From assembly GCF_900215355.1 (NCBI RefSeq), contig NZ_OBEA01000002.1:372001-436000 (forward strand): a stretch of 64,000 bases of DNA. The letters are read 5' to 3'. The first letter of the stretch is position 1. The number at the start of each line of letters is the position of its first letter. The notes under the pieces are model-generated. The model ran no database searches. It worked only from the letters and a program-made list of their open reading frames with translations, and was not told the DNA's origin. Both the position numbers and the translations under genes were made by a program. The stretch comes from Pseudooceanicola antarcticus (GTDB lineage: Bacteria > Pseudomonadota > Alphaproteobacteria > Rhodobacterales > Rhodobacteraceae). Below, piece after piece: positions 1 through 7,993 of this stretch.

Positions 1-221
1 TGCAGTTCTTTGACCTGCTCCTCGCCGATCTCCGGAGCCTTCCTGACGCCACGTTCGAACACGCCCGACGCGCCTTCCAACAAGGCCCTCTTCCATGTGT
101 GGATCATCGTCGGATGAACCCCGAACCGGCTCGCCAGCTCCGCCACCGTCTGCTCACCCTTCAGCGTTTCCAGCGCCACCTTCGCCTTGAACTCAGGCGA
201 ATGCTGCTTCCGTTTCGACAT
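1..221 (-). CDS. IS3-family transposase OrfA (N-terminal part)
   Basis: The reading frame starts MSKRKQHSPEFKAKVALETL, the hallmark N-terminus of the small DNA-binding OrfA protein of IS3-family transposases. It continues through a helix-turn-helix (TVAELASRFGVHPTMIHTWK, about residues 24-43). The start codon at 219-221 is preceded by an AAGGAG ribosome-binding site. About 73 codons are present; the gene runs off the window. In this family OrfA is normally fused to the DDE-containing OrfB by -1 frameshifting, but that part is not visible here. Confidence 0.85.
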   Translation of the reverse strand, partial: MSKRKQHSPEFKAKVALETLKGEQTVAELASRFGVHPTMIHTWKRALLEGASGVFERGVRKAPEIGEEQVKEL

Positions 222-276
222 CTCTGATCTCCTTCTCGTCGAAGATCAGCAGACAGCAAATCGTAGCATACGTCAG

Positions 277-301
277 TGTCCGATTTTCGGGGGGTAGCTC
301 A
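277..301. repeat. Terminal inverted repeat of the IS3-family element
   Basis: The 25-bp end of the insertion sequence contains a run of six C (G on the plus strand) and ends at 301. The GC content drops directly outside it, consistent with an element-chromosome junction. Confidence 0.65.
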
Positions 302-614
302 AGGTACTTGTCATATGCTTGGGTGGTGCAAAGTGTGGTATGCTGCCTGAGAATAAAAATTTATAGATTTTAAATCAGTATCTTGTAGCAACTTAAATGC
401 GGACACCTCCTCCGCCATCATGCATATTCCGTGGTTTTGATCGGGCCTCGCCTGGTGTCGCTGACCGCGTGCAGTCCGGTGTTCATGCAGCTCTTCGTCC
501 TGTCGATCGGACGTCTACGCGCCCCTGGGCCTCGGTGCGCGCCTGTCCGAAGACAGAGCCCGCCACCGCAAGGCAGCAATGGCGGGCTCATGTCGCCTCG
601 GGAGGGCTGCATGG
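302..614. other. Intergenic stretch between IS end and the alcohol dehydrogenase gene
   Basis: About 310 bases hold no convincing gene. The first 100 bases are AT-rich compared with the rest of the window. Short open frames here have low-complexity Arg/Pro/Ser composition and no recognisable domain. The only structure seen is the hairpin at 556-589. Confidence 0.5.
556..589 (-). terminator. Candidate transcription terminator of the liv/adh operon
   Basis: A perfect 10-bp stem (GAGCCCGCCA paired with TGGCGGGCTC, 14-base loop) lies 25 bases downstream of the last gene of the minus-strand operon. The following tract (TGTCTTC) is only weakly T-rich, so termination efficiency is uncertain. Confidence 0.5.
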
Positions 615-1649
615 CTACCTGGCCTGTGCGCCTGCCGTGGTCCGCGTTGGATCGACAAGGATCTTGCATTGCGTTGTCCGTGTCCTCAGGGCCTCGAAGG
701 CATCCGGCATGTCCAGCAGGGGCACCTGGGAAGAGACCAGGTGCTGGGGGGCATAGGTTCCGCCGTCGAGGGCGCGGATGGCCGTTTCAAACTCGGGCAT
801 GGTGAAGAAGACCGACATGACGATGGTCACTTCCTTCGAGATGGCGCGGAAGCTGTCCAGGTGATCCGGGGCGGTGCAAAGACCCAGCACCACGACCTTG
901 CCGCGCGGGGCGGCGAGGTCGATGCAGTGGTCGATGAGGCCGGCCTTGCCGACGCATTCAAAGACGATCTCGGGCGCCGTGCCGCCGCAGGCCTCGGCCG
1001 TGCGGGCGGCCATGTCGTCTCCCGAGAGGATGAAATCGGTGGCGCCGAGGTCCATGGCGCGGTCGCGCTGGTGCTCGTGCAGGTCGGCAACGACCACCTG
1101 CGCCGCGCCCATGCGCCGGGCCCAGAAGGCAACCGCCAGCCCGATGGCGCCGGCCCCGACGACCAGCACCCGCGCCCCCGGCTGCAGCCCCGCGCGCAGC
1201 ACCCCGTGCAGCGCCACGGCCAGCGGCTCGGCCAGGGCGCCATCGGTCACGGTGATCCCCCAGGGCAGCTTGCGGCACTGGAACTCGTCGAGGGCGGCGT
1301 ATTCCGCGTAGCCGCCGCCGATCAGCTCGAAGCGGCTGCACCAGGCGGGTTCTCCGCGCTGGCAGGCCGGGCAGGTGCCGCAGCCCCGCAGGGGGGCGGC
1401 GGCGACATGGTCCCCGGGCTTCAGGTGCCGGACGCCGCGACCGACATCGATCACCTCGCCCGAGAACTCGTGCCCGATCACCTCTCCGCCCTGCAGGCCG
1501 AACGTGGGGTCTTCGGTCATGTGCAGGTCGGACCCGCAGATCCCGCAGCGGCAGACCTTCAGCAGGACCTGGCCTGGGCCGGCCTCGGGCGTGTCCACGT
1601 CGGTCACGCGCAGCGGCTGGCCCAGGCTGTCGAATACGGCGGCCTTCAT
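615..1649 (-). CDS. Zinc-dependent alcohol dehydrogenase (MDR superfamily)
   Basis: This 344-residue protein is a medium-chain NAD(P)-dependent dehydrogenase. The N-terminus shows the catalytic zinc site (CGICGSDLHM, about residues 35-44; GHEFSGEV near 60), followed by the structural zinc cysteines (CGTCPACQRGEPAWC) and a Rossmann fold with VVGAGAIG around residue 165. It resembles threonine/sorbitol dehydrogenases and probably oxidises a secondary alcohol or diol. It is the last gene of an eight-gene operon, its start overlapping the livM-like stop (ATGA). The context with a cupin dioxygenase-like protein and an SDR suggests that it acts on an alcohol intermediate of the imported compound. 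The substrate cannot be read from sequence. Confidence 0.85.
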   Translation of the reverse strand: MKAAVFDSLGQPLRVTDVDTPEAGPGQVLLKVCRCGICGSDLHMTEDPTFGLQGGEVIGHEFSGEVIDVGRGVRHLKPGDHVAAAPLRGCGTCPACQRGEPAWCSRFELIGGGYAEYAALDEFQCRKLPWGITVTDGALAEPLAVALHGVLRAGLQPGARVLVVGAGAIGLAVAFWARRMGAAQVVVADLHEHQRDRAMDLGATDFILSGDDMAARTAEACGGTAPEIVFECVGKAGLIDHCIDLAAPRGKVVVLGLCTAPDHLDSFRAISKEVTIVMSVFFTMPEFETAIRALDGGTYAPQHLVSSQVPLLDMPDAFEALRTRTTQCKILVDPTRTTAGAQAR

Positions 1650-2653
1650 GCCTTGTCCTCCACGATCAGCTTGCGGCGTACCGGGAACCAGGGGTGGTCC
1701 CCCAGCTTCTGCAGCAGGCCCCAGACCCCGCCTCGGGCGTAGAGCGCGATCACCAGGGTCAGCAGGCCCAGGACGATCAGGTAAGCGGAGCCGAACTCGC
1801 CGAAGAGCCGGTCGGCGAAGAAGTAGATCAGCGCGCCGATGATCGCCCCCTCGATGGAGCCGATGCCGCCCACCATGACGATGAAGATCGACATGGAGGC
1901 CCAGAACGGGTCGAAGCCGGCGCCGGGGGTGATGCGCAGCTGCGCCATGTAGTAGATTGCGCCCGCCAGCCCGGTGCCGACAGCGGCGGCGACGAAGATG
2001 CAGAACCGCAAGCGGCCCACGTTGACACCCTGGCTGGCCGCCGCGACGGGGTTGTCGCGCATCGCGGTCAGCGCCAGCCCGTGGCGCGAGCGAAGCAGCC
2101 AGTAGCTGCCGCCGATGGTGGCCAGCAGCAGCACGGCACAGAGCAGCACGAAGGCTACCTCGCGTTCATGCTGGCTGTATTGGGTCATCACCCGCAGGGT
2201 CATCCCGGCGCCTGCGTTGACGTAGTCTATGTTCGACGTGGCCAGGCGAACGGCCTCGGCCACCACCCAGGTGCCGATGGCGAAATAGGGCCCGTCGAGG
2301 CGGCGCAGCAGCAGGTAGGTCGGCACCGCCAGCACCGCCGGTGCGATGACCGACAGGAAGACCGCGACGAAGGGATTCACGCCGAAGTTCTGCGCCAGCA
2401 CGAAGAGCAGGTAGCCTGCCACCCCGATGAAGGCCTGCTGGCCAACCGAGACCAGCCCGGCGTAGCCGGCCAGCAGGTTCCACATCTGGGCGATGGCGAT
2501 GTAGCAGCAGAGCTCGATGGCCCAGCGGATATTGCCCGAGGTCGCCCACCAGGGCATGGCGACGAGGGCGAAGAGCACCATGATCCCGAAGGTCATCGCG
2601 ATGCGGCTTGAGGTCGTGGCGCGGGCCACGCGCATGTGTTTGATGGTTTCCAT
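1646..2653 (-). CDS. Branched-chain amino acid-type ABC transporter permease, LivM-like
   Basis: This 335-residue polytopic membrane protein has the LivM architecture, with about 9-10 hydrophobic segments and the diagnostic GLVSVGQQAFIGVAGY segment near residues 65-80. With the LivH-like protein it forms the inner-membrane pore of a Liv-type importer. It sits 9 bases after the livH-like gene and overlaps the alcohol dehydrogenase start. Liv-type systems import many aromatic and aliphatic carboxylates besides amino acids, and the catabolic neighbours here make an aromatic or carbonyl substrate more likely than leucine. Confidence 0.88.
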   Translation of the reverse strand: METIKHMRVARATTSSRIAMTFGIMVLFALVAMPWWATSGNIRWAIELCCYIAIAQMWNLLAGYAGLVSVGQQAFIGVAGYLLFVLAQNFGVNPFVAVFLSVIAPAVLAVPTYLLLRRLDGPYFAIGTWVVAEAVRLATSNIDYVNAGAGMTLRVMTQYSQHEREVAFVLLCAVLLLATIGGSYWLLRSRHGLALTAMRDNPVAAASQGVNVGRLRFCIFVAAAVGTGLAGAIYYMAQLRITPGAGFDPFWASMSIFIVMVGGIGSIEGAIIGALIYFFADRLFGEFGSAYLIVLGLLTLVIALYARGGVWGLLQKLGDHPWFPVRRKLIVEDKA

Positions 2654-2662
2654 GTCCGACCT

Positions 2663-3523
2663 CTATTTCTTGCGTGCCATGATGCCTTCGGGCCGCGTCG
2701 CGAGGACCAGAAGGAAGACGAGGTGCCCGAAGAGAATCCCCAGGCCGGGGTCGATCCTGAGGCCGATGGCCTGGGCGATGCCCAGCACCATGGAGCCCAG
2801 GAAGGCCCCCCAGATGGAGCCCATCCCGCCGATGATCACCGCCTCGAAGGCATAGATCAGCTGCGCCGAGCCGTCCGAGGGCGAGACCGTGGCCCGCAGC
2901 GCGGCGAAGACCGCGGCCAGGCCGAGGATGCCGACCGCGATGGCGGTGGCCGTGGCGTAGATCCGTTTCGGATCGACCCCTGTCATGGCCGCGGCCTCGG
3001 TATCGGCTGCCGCGGCGCGCAGGCCGCGACCGAAGCGGGTGTAGCGCATCACCGCGTCCAGCCCGCCGGTCAGCACGAAGGCGCAGACCAGCACGATCAC
3101 CGGCAGCAGGCCGACGTAGATCGACCCGATCTGGAAGGACTCGCTGGCGATGCCCGAGTTGGGCAGGCTGCGGGTGTCGGCGGACCAGATCTCGAGCATC
3201 AGGTTCTGCAGCGCGATGGACAGCCCGAAGGTGGCGATCAGCGAGGGCAGGGGGTCCGCCCCCACCACGCGGTTGAGGATGAAGGTCTGCAGGGCCCAGC
3301 CGATGGCGACGGCGATGGGGACGATCACCACGATCAACCCGATGTTGCCCACGGGCAGCACGCCCGCCAGCGAGACGGCGATCAGCGACAGCAGGATCAT
3401 CACGTCGCCATGGGCGATGTTGACGATCCGCATCACGCCGAACATCAGCGCCATGCCAAGCGCGTATTGCGCATACATGCCGCCCAGCAGGATTCCCTGG
3501 ATGATTGCATCAAGCCACTGCAT
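2663..3523 (-). CDS. Branched-chain amino acid-type ABC transporter permease, LivH-like
   Basis: The 286-residue integral membrane protein is the partner of the LivM-like permease. It begins MQWLDAIIQGILLGGMYAQY, which is typical of LivH, and contains VNIAHGDVMILLSLIAV, the family signature near residue 45. The frame is open further upstream, but the internal start at 3523 gives the usual family N-terminus and only a 14-base overlap with the LivF-like gene, so it is preferred. No irregularity is seen. Confidence 0.87.
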   Translation of the reverse strand: MQWLDAIIQGILLGGMYAQYALGMALMFGVMRIVNIAHGDVMILLSLIAVSLAGVLPVGNIGLIVVIVPIAVAIGWALQTFILNRVVGADPLPSLIATFGLSIALQNLMLEIWSADTRSLPNSGIASESFQIGSIYVGLLPVIVLVCAFVLTGGLDAVMRYTRFGRGLRAAAADTEAAAMTGVDPKRIYATATAIAVGILGLAAVFAALRATVSPSDGSAQLIYAFEAVIIGGMGSIWGAFLGSMVLGIAQAIGLRIDPGLGILFGHLVFLLVLATRPEGIMARKK

Positions 3524-4244
3524 CTGACGCTCCGAAATAGGCCGCGGCGATGGCGTCGCGGGAGATGTCACTTGAGGCACCCGTCAGGGTGATGCGCCCT
3601 TCAAGCATGCAATAGAGCCGGTTGGAGGCTTCGCGGGCGAGGCTCACGTCCTGCTCCACCAGGACAATCGAGGTGCCGGCGGCGGTGATCTCGGGCAGGA
3701 TCGCGTAGATCTCGCGGATCACCTTCGGCGCCAGGCCGAGGCTGATCTCGTCGCACAGAAGCACGCGCGGCTGGCAGAGCAGCGCGCGCGAGATCGCGAC
3801 CATCTGCTGCTGTCCGCCCGACAGGTCCTCGATGGGCTGGCGGCGTTTCTCGCGCAGGATCGGGAAGAGCTCGAACAGCCGCTCGCGGGTCCAGTGCCCC
3901 TCGGCCTCGGGCAGGCGGGCGTTGTCGATGGCGACGAGCATGTTTTCCTCGACGGTCATGCCGACGAAGAGCCGCCGCCCCTCGGGCACCATGGCGATGC
4001 CGCGTCGCACCATCCGGTGCGCCGGGGTGCCGCCGACGGCCTGGCCGTCATAGCGCACCATCTCGGGCTGCACGGGCAGCAGTCCGAAGATGGATTTCAG
4101 GTAGGTCGACTTGCCCGCGCCATTGGCGCCGATGAGCGAGATCACCTCTCCCTCGTGCAGCTCCATGTCGATCCCGAAGAGGGCCTGGAAGTCGCCATAG
4201 CCCCCGGTCAGGGCGTGGGTCGACAGAATGGGTGTTCCGGTCAT
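3510..4244 (-). CDS. Liv-type ABC transporter ATP-binding protein, LivF-like
   Basis: The 244-residue ATPase starts [20 protein letters not shown]. It has a Walker A GANGAGKS, a signature LSGGQQQM and a Walker B VLLCDE followed by LGLAPK, the LivF-type D-loop region. It powers the importer from the cytoplasmic side. The start overlaps the LivG-like stop codon by four bases (ATGA). A longer open frame upstream is only the shadow of the preceding gene. Confidence 0.9.
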   Translation of the reverse strand: MTGTPILSTHALTGGYGDFQALFGIDMELHEGEVISLIGANGAGKSTYLKSIFGLLPVQPEMVRYDGQAVGGTPAHRMVRRGIAMVPEGRRLFVGMTVEENMLVAIDNARLPEAEGHWTRERLFELFPILREKRRQPIEDLSGGQQQMVAISRALLCQPRVLLCDEISLGLAPKVIREIYAILPEITAAGTSIVLVEQDVSLAREASNRLYCMLEGRITLTGASSDISRDAIAAAYFGASDAVA

Positions 4245-4969
4245 GCCTCTATCCCCATGTAGACGCGCTGCACCTCTGGGTCCTGCATGACGGTGTCGGG
4301 GGTGCCCTCGGCGATCTTGACGCCGAAGTTGAGCACCAGGACCCGGTCGGCCACCGCCATGAGGGCGTGCAGAACGTGTTCGATCCAGATGATGGTGACG
4401 CCGCGGTCGCGCAGGCGGCGGATCAGCTCCACCAGCTCGGCGCCCTCGGCATCGGTCAGGCCGCCGGCGATCTCGTCGAGCAGCAGCAGCTTGGGCTTGC
4501 CGGCCAGCGCGCGGGCCAGTTCCAGCCGCTTGCGGTCCAGCAGGGTCAGCCCGCCCGCAAGGGTGTTCGCCCGCGCCAGCAGACCGCAATCGGCGAGAAT
4601 TCCGGCGCAATAGTCAGAGGCCTCGGCCTCCTTCATCTTAGCGCTCAGCATCGCCGGGACCATCAGGTTCTCGAAGGCGGTCATGTCGCCGAAGGGCTGG
4701 GGCACCTGGTAGGTGCGCCCGATGCCCCGCTGGCAACGCTTGAACGGCGGTTCGGCCTGAAGGTGGGAGCCGTCAAGCGACAGCTCCCCCCCGTTCGCGG
4801 CATGATCGCCGCTGATCAGGTTGAACAGCGTGGTCTTGCCGGCACCGTTCGGGCCCAGGATCCCCAGGACCTCTCCGCGCGCCACATCGAAGGTCACGTC
4901 GTCCACCACGGTGACCGCGCCGAAGCGCTTGGTCAGTCCGCGGGCCGACAGCAGCACCTGATCAGACAT
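4241..4969 (-). CDS. Liv-type ABC transporter ATP-binding protein, LivG-like
   Basis: The 242-residue ATPase starts [20 protein letters not shown]. Walker A is GPNGAGKT, the Q-loop region reads [11 protein letters not shown], and Walker B LLLLDE is followed by IAGGLTDAE, as expected for LivG. The usual LSGGQ is replaced by a divergent [19 protein letters not shown], as is common in LivG proteins. The gene lies 8 bases after the binding-protein gene, with a tight four-base overlap to the next ATPase. Confidence 0.9.
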   Translation of the reverse strand: MSDQVLLSARGLTKRFGAVTVVDDVTFDVARGEVLGILGPNGAGKTTLFNLISGDHAANGGELSLDGSHLQAEPPFKRCQRGIGRTYQVPQPFGDMTAFENLMVPAMLSAKMKEAEASDYCAGILADCGLLARANTLAGGLTLLDRKRLELARALAGKPKLLLLDEIAGGLTDAEGAELVELIRRLRDRGVTIIWIEHVLHALMAVADRVLVLNFGVKIAEGTPDTVMQDPEVQRVYMGIEA

Positions 4970-4977
4970 GCGATCCC

Positions 4978-6276
4978 TCACGACCAGTCGAGCGGTTTCA
5001 TCTGCGCATCCGGCTCGAGCACGTCCGGATAGAGCGAGTTGTCCACGATCTTCAGGTCGAAGGGCCAGGTTTCGCCCTCGACCCACTGACCGCCGAAGAT
5101 CGGCGTCTTGCAGACGTTGGGGTGCGGACCATCGGCAAAGCTGATGTGGCCGACGAGGGTCTCCAGGTCGGTGGCGGCCAGCGCGTCGCGGTTGGCCTCG
5201 CGGTCCAGCGGATCGGAGGAGCGTTTCAGCGTGTCCAGGATCACTTCCCACAGGGCGTGGGAATAGCCCAGAGGTTGCGTCCACTGCTTGCCGGTCTCCG
5301 CCTCCCAGATGTCCGCGATCTCCTGGCTGGTCTGGCCGGTCAGGGACGAGGTGTAGGGGAAGGCGGGCGTCCACCAGACTTCCGAGGACATGCCCTCGCC
5401 AAGCTCGCCCATGGCCTCGATGCCCGAGGGGAAGAGCAGGGCCGCGGCCACGGTCACCACCTTGGGCGTGTAGTTCTGCTGCTTGCACTGGGTGATGAAG
5501 GTCTTCAGGTCGGCCACGTAGGTGATGCCGCCGACGATCTCGCAGTCGTTGGCCTTGAAGGTCGAGATCTGGGCCGAGAAGTCGTTGGTGCGGGGCTCGA
5601 ACATCGAGGGCGCGAAGGCCTCAAAGCCGGCGTCACGGACGGCAGGCGGCAGGCCGTAGTCCTCGTTGCCCCAGGTCTCGCCATCGGCGTTGCGCGGGAA
5701 GAGCATGCCGACCTTGCCGTTGGTCTCGATCGACTTCCACATGCCGGTGAAGGTGCCCAGCACGTCTTCCAGGCCCCAGAAGAAATGGTAGGTCCAGTTG
5801 AAGGGCGCCTCGCCGCCGCCACGGGGCATGACGAAGGCCTGCCAGGGCGAGTTGGACGAGATGCAGGGCACGCCGTAGAGCTCGCACTGATCGGCGGTCG
5901 GGTTGTTGATGTCGGTGGTCGAGGCGGGCAGCATCAGCGCCACCTCGTCGTTCAGGATCAGGTCGCCCGCCAGTTCCGCCGCACGGTTGGGGTTCGACTG
6001 GGCGTCGCGCAGCAGGATCTCGATGTTGTAGGTCTCGCCGTTCACCTCGATGCCGTCGGCCACCAGCTCCATGATCTTGGCGGTGGTGTATTCGTCGGTT
6101 TCCCCGAAGAGAGACAGCGGGCCGGTCATCGGGCTGATGACGCCGATCTTGATGGTCTTGGCGCCCCGGGCCCGTGCCGCGTGGGGCAGGGCGATGGTGG
6201 CGGCGGTGACCGCGCCCAGGCCCTTGAGCAGCGTGCGGCGGTCGAGATGGTCTTTCGGATTGATCTTGAGTGTCAT
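4978..6276 (-). CDS. Liv-type ABC transporter substrate-binding protein (Tat signal)
   Basis: This 432-residue protein is the periplasmic receptor of the Liv-type importer. The start codon has a good GGAGGAAG ribosome-binding site. The N-terminus carries a twin-arginine signal (DRRTLLKGLG at residues 12-21, hydrophobic stretch, AxA cleavage near 36), so it is probably exported folded. The mature part starts with IKIGVISPMTGPLSLFGET, typical of type-1 periplasmic binding proteins of the LivJ/amide-urea class. Only eight bases separate it from the ATPase gene; no hairpin is present here, unlike other binding-protein genes in this window. The ligand is unknown. Confidence 0.88.
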   Translation of the reverse strand: MTLKINPKDHLDRRTLLKGLGAVTAATIALPHAARARGAKTIKIGVISPMTGPLSLFGETDEYTTAKIMELVADGIEVNGETYNIEILLRDAQSNPNRAAELAGDLILNDEVALMLPASTTDINNPTADQCELYGVPCISSNSPWQAFVMPRGGGEAPFNWTYHFFWGLEDVLGTFTGMWKSIETNGKVGMLFPRNADGETWGNEDYGLPPAVRDAGFEAFAPSMFEPRTNDFSAQISTFKANDCEIVGGITYVADLKTFITQCKQQNYTPKVVTVAAALLFPSGIEAMGELGEGMSSEVWWTPAFPYTSSLTGQTSQEIADIWEAETGKQWTQPLGYSHALWEVILDTLKRSSDPLDREANRDALAATDLETLVGHISFADGPHPNVCKTPIFGGQWVEGETWPFDLKIVDNSLYPDVLEPDAQMKPLDWS

Positions 6277-6368
6277 GGTCTTCCTCCCTGATTGAATCCC
6301 GCGGCGGGCTCCTCCTGCCTTTCGCGGGACCTGTCTTGGCTGGCGGCGGAGCGCCGCCAGACCCTTCG

Positions 6369-7205
6369 TCAGTCGATTTCCTGCGCAGGTCGCAGGATCA
6401 GGCCGCCGTCGATCACCATCTGCGCCCCGGTCACATAGCCGGAGGCCTGCGAGGCGAGGTAGAGCGCCAGGGGCTTGATCTCGTCGGTTTCCGCCACGCG
6501 GCCCAGGCAGGACCAGCGTATGAAGGCCTGCCGGTCCTCGACATTGGCCATGCGTCCGCCCGCGATATTGGTGATGAACGGCCCCGGACAGATCGCGTTG
6601 ACGCGGATCTGGTAGCGCCCCAGTTCCATCGCCAGCTGCTTGACCAGGTGGCTCACCCCGGCCTTGGCCGGCATGTAGGGGGTGCCGACGATGCCGTCGG
6701 CGTAGAAGGCGGCAATGGACGAGGTGGCGATGATCGACCCGCCCCGGCCCTGGGCCTTCATGTGGCGCGCCGCCAGCTTCATGGTGTTGTAGATCGAGGT
6801 CAGGTTGATCCCGATCACCTTGTCCCAATGGGCATCGTCCAGCGCGTCGATCTGGCCGTCCGGGTTGCGCCGACCCTCGGGTGTCAGGAAACCGGGGCCC
6901 GCGTCGACGCCCGCATTGGCGAAGACGACATCCAGGCCGCCCTGGCGCTCGGCGACGGCCTCGAAGGCCTCGGCCAGCGCCGCGCGGTCCGTCACGTCGA
7001 CCACCGCACCCGTGACCTGCCCCCGGAGGCCGCTGTCGCGAAGTTCACCCAGGGTCCGGTCGAGCTGATCGCCGTTGATGTCCAGCAGGGTGACGTTGGC
7101 CCCCTGGCTGGCCATGATCTCGGCATAGGCGCGGCCAAGGCCATAGGCGGCGCCGGTCACGAGGACGGATTTCCCCGCCACGTCGAACATCGTCTCAAGC
7201 GACAT
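6369..7205 (-). CDS. Short-chain dehydrogenase/reductase
   Basis: This 278-residue classical SDR shows the cofactor motif TGAAYGLG (about residues 18-25), the structural NAG motif, the active-site Ser and the YMPAK catalytic Tyr/Lys pair. The C-terminus has the usual GAQMVIDGG. The ATG at 7203-7205 is preferred because AGGAAGGAAG lies just upstream; an in-frame ATG 33 bases earlier has no such site. It lies between the cupin gene and the binding-protein gene and probably oxidises or reduces an alcohol/ketone intermediate of the imported substrate. The exact reaction is unknown. Confidence 0.87.
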   Translation of the reverse strand: MSLETMFDVAGKSVLVTGAAYGLGRAYAEIMASQGANVTLLDINGDQLDRTLGELRDSGLRGQVTGAVVDVTDRAALAEAFEAVAERQGGLDVVFANAGVDAGPGFLTPEGRRNPDGQIDALDDAHWDKVIGINLTSIYNTMKLAARHMKAQGRGGSIIATSSIAAFYADGIVGTPYMPAKAGVSHLVKQLAMELGRYQIRVNAICPGPFITNIAGGRMANVEDRQAFIRWSCLGRVAETDEIKPLALYLASQASGYVTGAQMVIDGGLILRPAQEID

Positions 7206-7234
7206 GTCGTCTTCCTTCCTGCGATCCAGCGCGA

Positions 7235-7750
7235 TCACATGAACATGTCCTGGTTGACCGGGATGCCGTTGGCTTCGCAGTAGGTCACGTAGTGGTCGAT
7301 GAACCAGAAGACGTCGGCCGTGAAGTCGAAGTTGGCGTCGTCGTCATAGAATTCGATCGCGCCATTGATCCAGAACAGCGCCTTCATGCCGTTCGGGTCA
7401 TCGGAATAAAGGGTATGGGCCGTGCCCGGCAGCTCGTAGACGAAGTCTCCGGGGCGGGCGACCCAGTCGTATTCGTAGTAGCCCCAGGAGCCCTCCAGCG
7501 TCACGGCAGAGACCACGCCGCGGTGCTTGTGGGTGCCGATGCGCCCGCCGCCCTTGACCCAGAGGATGTTCGCGACCGAGTTCTGGCGGATGTCGAAGGC
7601 CAGGTGCTTGATCGCGGCGGCCTCTCCGAAGGGCACCCAGGGGGTGTTCTTGTCGTCGCCGGGAATGAAGGCGCCCTCCTTGCCGAAGCGATTGATCATC
7701 GCCTCGTGGGGCTCGTCCGGCAGCTTGGTAATCAGGTCTTGCTTGGTCAT
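7235..7750 (-). CDS. Cupin protein, 2,4'-dihydroxyacetophenone dioxygenase family
   Basis: This 171-residue single-domain cupin has the first motif GTHKHRGVVSAVTLEGSW (His74, His76, with an acidic ligand at Glu86 or Glu93) and the second PGTAHTLYSDD (His112), a complete metal site. The pattern resembles the 2,4'-dihydroxyacetophenone dioxygenase and acetylacetone-cleaving enzymes, non-haem iron enzymes that split a C-C bond next to a carbonyl. It is the promoter-proximal gene of the operon, and the divergent regulator carries an aromatic-sensing type domain, so cleavage of an aryl ketone or beta-dicarbonyl is a reasonable inference. The family assignment is from memory of motifs. Confidence 0.72.
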   Translation of the reverse strand: MTKQDLITKLPDEPHEAMINRFGKEGAFIPGDDKNTPWVPFGEAAAIKHLAFDIRQNSVANILWVKGGGRIGTHKHRGVVSAVTLEGSWGYYEYDWVARPGDFVYELPGTAHTLYSDDPNGMKALFWINGAIEFYDDDANFDFTADVFWFIDHYVTYCEANGIPVNQDMFM

Positions 7751-7993
7751 GTGTTCCTCCCTTTGCCCCCGGTTCCCGAGGGCGACAGCAAGGAGGCCGC
7801 CGATAGCTGTATCTCGTCAAAATCTTTTTTCCATGCTGCGCGGCAGCGTCAGAAGGGCACGCCTTGTTTCCCAAGGGTGAGGGGCCGAAAATTACTTGAG
7901 GAGTCTCCTGTTTCGCGGCGAAGGGGCAGGATTTCTCTGCGCCGCGGCTCAATCATTTGATGAAGTCTTTGCACCATATGATTAAATGGGGGC
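7751..7993. promoter_or_regulatory. Divergent control region of the cupin/liv operon and its regulator, with inverted repeat
   Basis: The 243-base gap between two divergent genes must hold both promoters. An AATCAT/ATGATT inverted repeat (7951-7956 and 7978-7983, in a more AT-rich stretch) lies just before the regulator start and could be an operator. Near 7788-7801 a minus-strand GG-N10-GC arrangement loosely resembles a sigma-54 promoter, but the match is weak. Confidence 0.35.

Larger units (their letters stand above)
1..301 (-). mobile_element. IS3-family insertion sequence, left end (truncated by window edge)
   Basis: The end of an insertion sequence enters from the left edge. Its terminal repeat begins at 301 and, read on the minus strand, starts TGAGCTACCCCCCGAAAATC, which matches the TG-start, C-rich ends typical of the IS3 family. 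The transposase OrfA start lies 80 bases inside this end, as is usual. The other end, orfB and the target duplication are outside the window, so completeness cannot be judged. Confidence 0.8.

Noticed and set aside
397-805. Short open frames next to the insertion sequence
   Set aside because: Mutually overlapping, Arg/Pro/Ser-rich, no domain and no ribosome-binding site; they overlap the end of the alcohol dehydrogenase gene.
7786-7803. Sigma-54-like promoter before the cupin gene
   Set aside because: Only the GG-N10-GC spacing and TTGC fit; the TGGCACG box is poorly matched, and the adjacent regulator lacks the sigma-54 contact loop.
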